Positions 6,539 through 6,865 of a stretch of 6,865 bases of DNA are shown one piece after another (positions within the stretch are counted from its first letter, which is position 1; each line of letters opens with the position of its first letter). The notes below the pieces were generated by a model. That model ran no database searches. It was not told where the DNA came from and saw only the letters and a program-made list of their open reading frames with translations. The stretch spans positions 1-6,865 of the forward strand of contig SFRL01000094.1 in NCBI GenBank assembly GCA_004562765.1, written 5' to 3'. The DNA is from a bacterium (GTDB lineage: Bacteria > Bacillota > Clostridia > Lachnospirales > Lachnospiraceae). A program made the position numbers and the translations under genes.

Positions 6539-6742
6539 ATGAGTAAAACAAGCGCCATCTTAATCACATTCTTTTTAGGAGGTTTAGGTGTTCATCGTTT
6601 TATGGCCGGCAAAATCGGCACAGGCATCATCTGGCTTTTGACCGGTGGCTGTCTGGGAATCGGCTGGATCGTTGACATTGTAAAGGTCTGCACCGGATCT
6701 TTCACAAAAAAAGACGGTACTCCCTGGGTTACTGAAGAATAA
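6539..6742 (+). CDS. Small TM2-domain membrane protein
   Basis: A 67-residue protein made almost entirely of a TM2 domain. The first hydrophobic segment (about 5-22) runs into the signature GGLGVHRFMAGK (14-25). A second segment (about 27-50) contains GIGWIVDIVKV (40-50), where the Asp (46) is typical of the family. A short charged tail ends KKDGTPWVTEE. TM2 proteins have two membrane helices joined by a short turn; their molecular role in bacteria is generally unknown and I assign none. The start is well supported by AGGAGGA (6524-6530) 8 nt upstream. The gene is separated from the kinase by a hairpin with a short T run. I see no convincing promoter, only weak TTTACA and TAAATA hexamers at poor spacing. 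It could be transcribed alone or by read-through. Confidence 0.88.
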   Translation: MSKTSAILITFFLGGLGVHRFMAGKIGTGIIWLLTGGCLGIGWIVDIVKVCTGSFTKKDGTPWVTEE

Positions 6743-6865
6743 CAAAACACATAATTTCAAATGATTTGATAGTGTCAAATGACCTATGAAAAACTGAGAC
6801 GAAGAAAAAAGGCTCAGATGAACCTTGAAAACTGTAGATATTTTAAGTTTTGGTAGCTTACCGCC
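6743..6865 (+). other. Right-edge intergenic stretch with short repeats and an rRNA-leader-like motif
   Basis: No recognisable gene lies in this stretch up to the window edge. TCAAAT, ATTTGA and TCAAAT occur in succession (6757-6762, 6764-6769, 6775-6780), allowing two mutually exclusive weak hairpins. CTGAG and CTCAG (6794-6798, 6813-6817) could form a 5-bp stem. TGAACCTTGAAAACTG (6819-6834) resembles the CTTTGAAAACTG motif found in Firmicute rRNA leaders and 16S-23S spacers. A 25-codon frame (6779-6856) has no ribosome binding site and is not called as a gene. No good transcription terminator for the TM2 gene is visible. Confidence 0.35.

Noticed and set aside
6779..6856. 25-codon frame at the right edge (starts MTYEKLRRRKK)
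   Set aside because: No ribosome binding site, very short, and it overlaps the rRNA-leader-like motif, which explains the sequence at least as well.
1..6865. CRISPR array, tRNA, rRNA, insertion sequence or transposase
   Set aside because: I saw no spaced repeat array, cloverleaf, rRNA core sequence, transposase frame or terminal inverted repeats; only the short motif at 6819-6834 recalls rRNA leaders.

Overview
The window looks like chromosome (or integrated accessory DNA) of a Gram-positive anaerobe of the Clostridia, most likely Lachnospiraceae-like. This is inferred from strong AAGGAGG-type ribosome binding sites about 8 nt from the starts, a clostripain-family (peptidase C11) lipoprotein with a Gram-positive lipobox, LytTR response regulators with a GHKL (AgrC-like) sensor kinase, and intermediate GC. 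No species can be named from sequence alone.

Layout, left to right. (1) The 3' part of a plus-strand gene for a helical protein I do not recognise; its frame is open to the left edge. (2) A strong symmetric hairpin that should terminate both this gene and the convergent one. (3) A minus-strand gene for a 635-residue secreted clostripain-family cysteine peptidase lipoprotein. (4) A 200-bp divergent control region with a promoter in each direction and a direct repeat of 21-bp period. (5) A plus-strand LytTR response regulator without an adjacent kinase. (6) A 242-bp gap holding a weak hairpin, a 20-bp tandem repeat and a good sigma-A-type promoter directly after it. (7) A second LytTR response regulator followed 4 bp later by a multi-membrane-segment GHKL histidine kinase, closed by a hairpin. 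(8) A small TM2-domain membrane protein, then about 120 bp without a recognisable gene, containing an rRNA-leader-like motif near the right edge.

The central theme is signal transduction next to a secreted protease. The kinase and second regulator form an AgrC/AgrA-type two-component system. The first regulator may be a paralogue fed by the same or another kinase. Both regulatory gaps carry direct repeats phased by two helical turns, as expected for LytTR dimers. The working model is that these regulators control the divergent protease gene and their own expression. No AgrB/AgrD-type signal-production genes are visible, so the signal is unknown.
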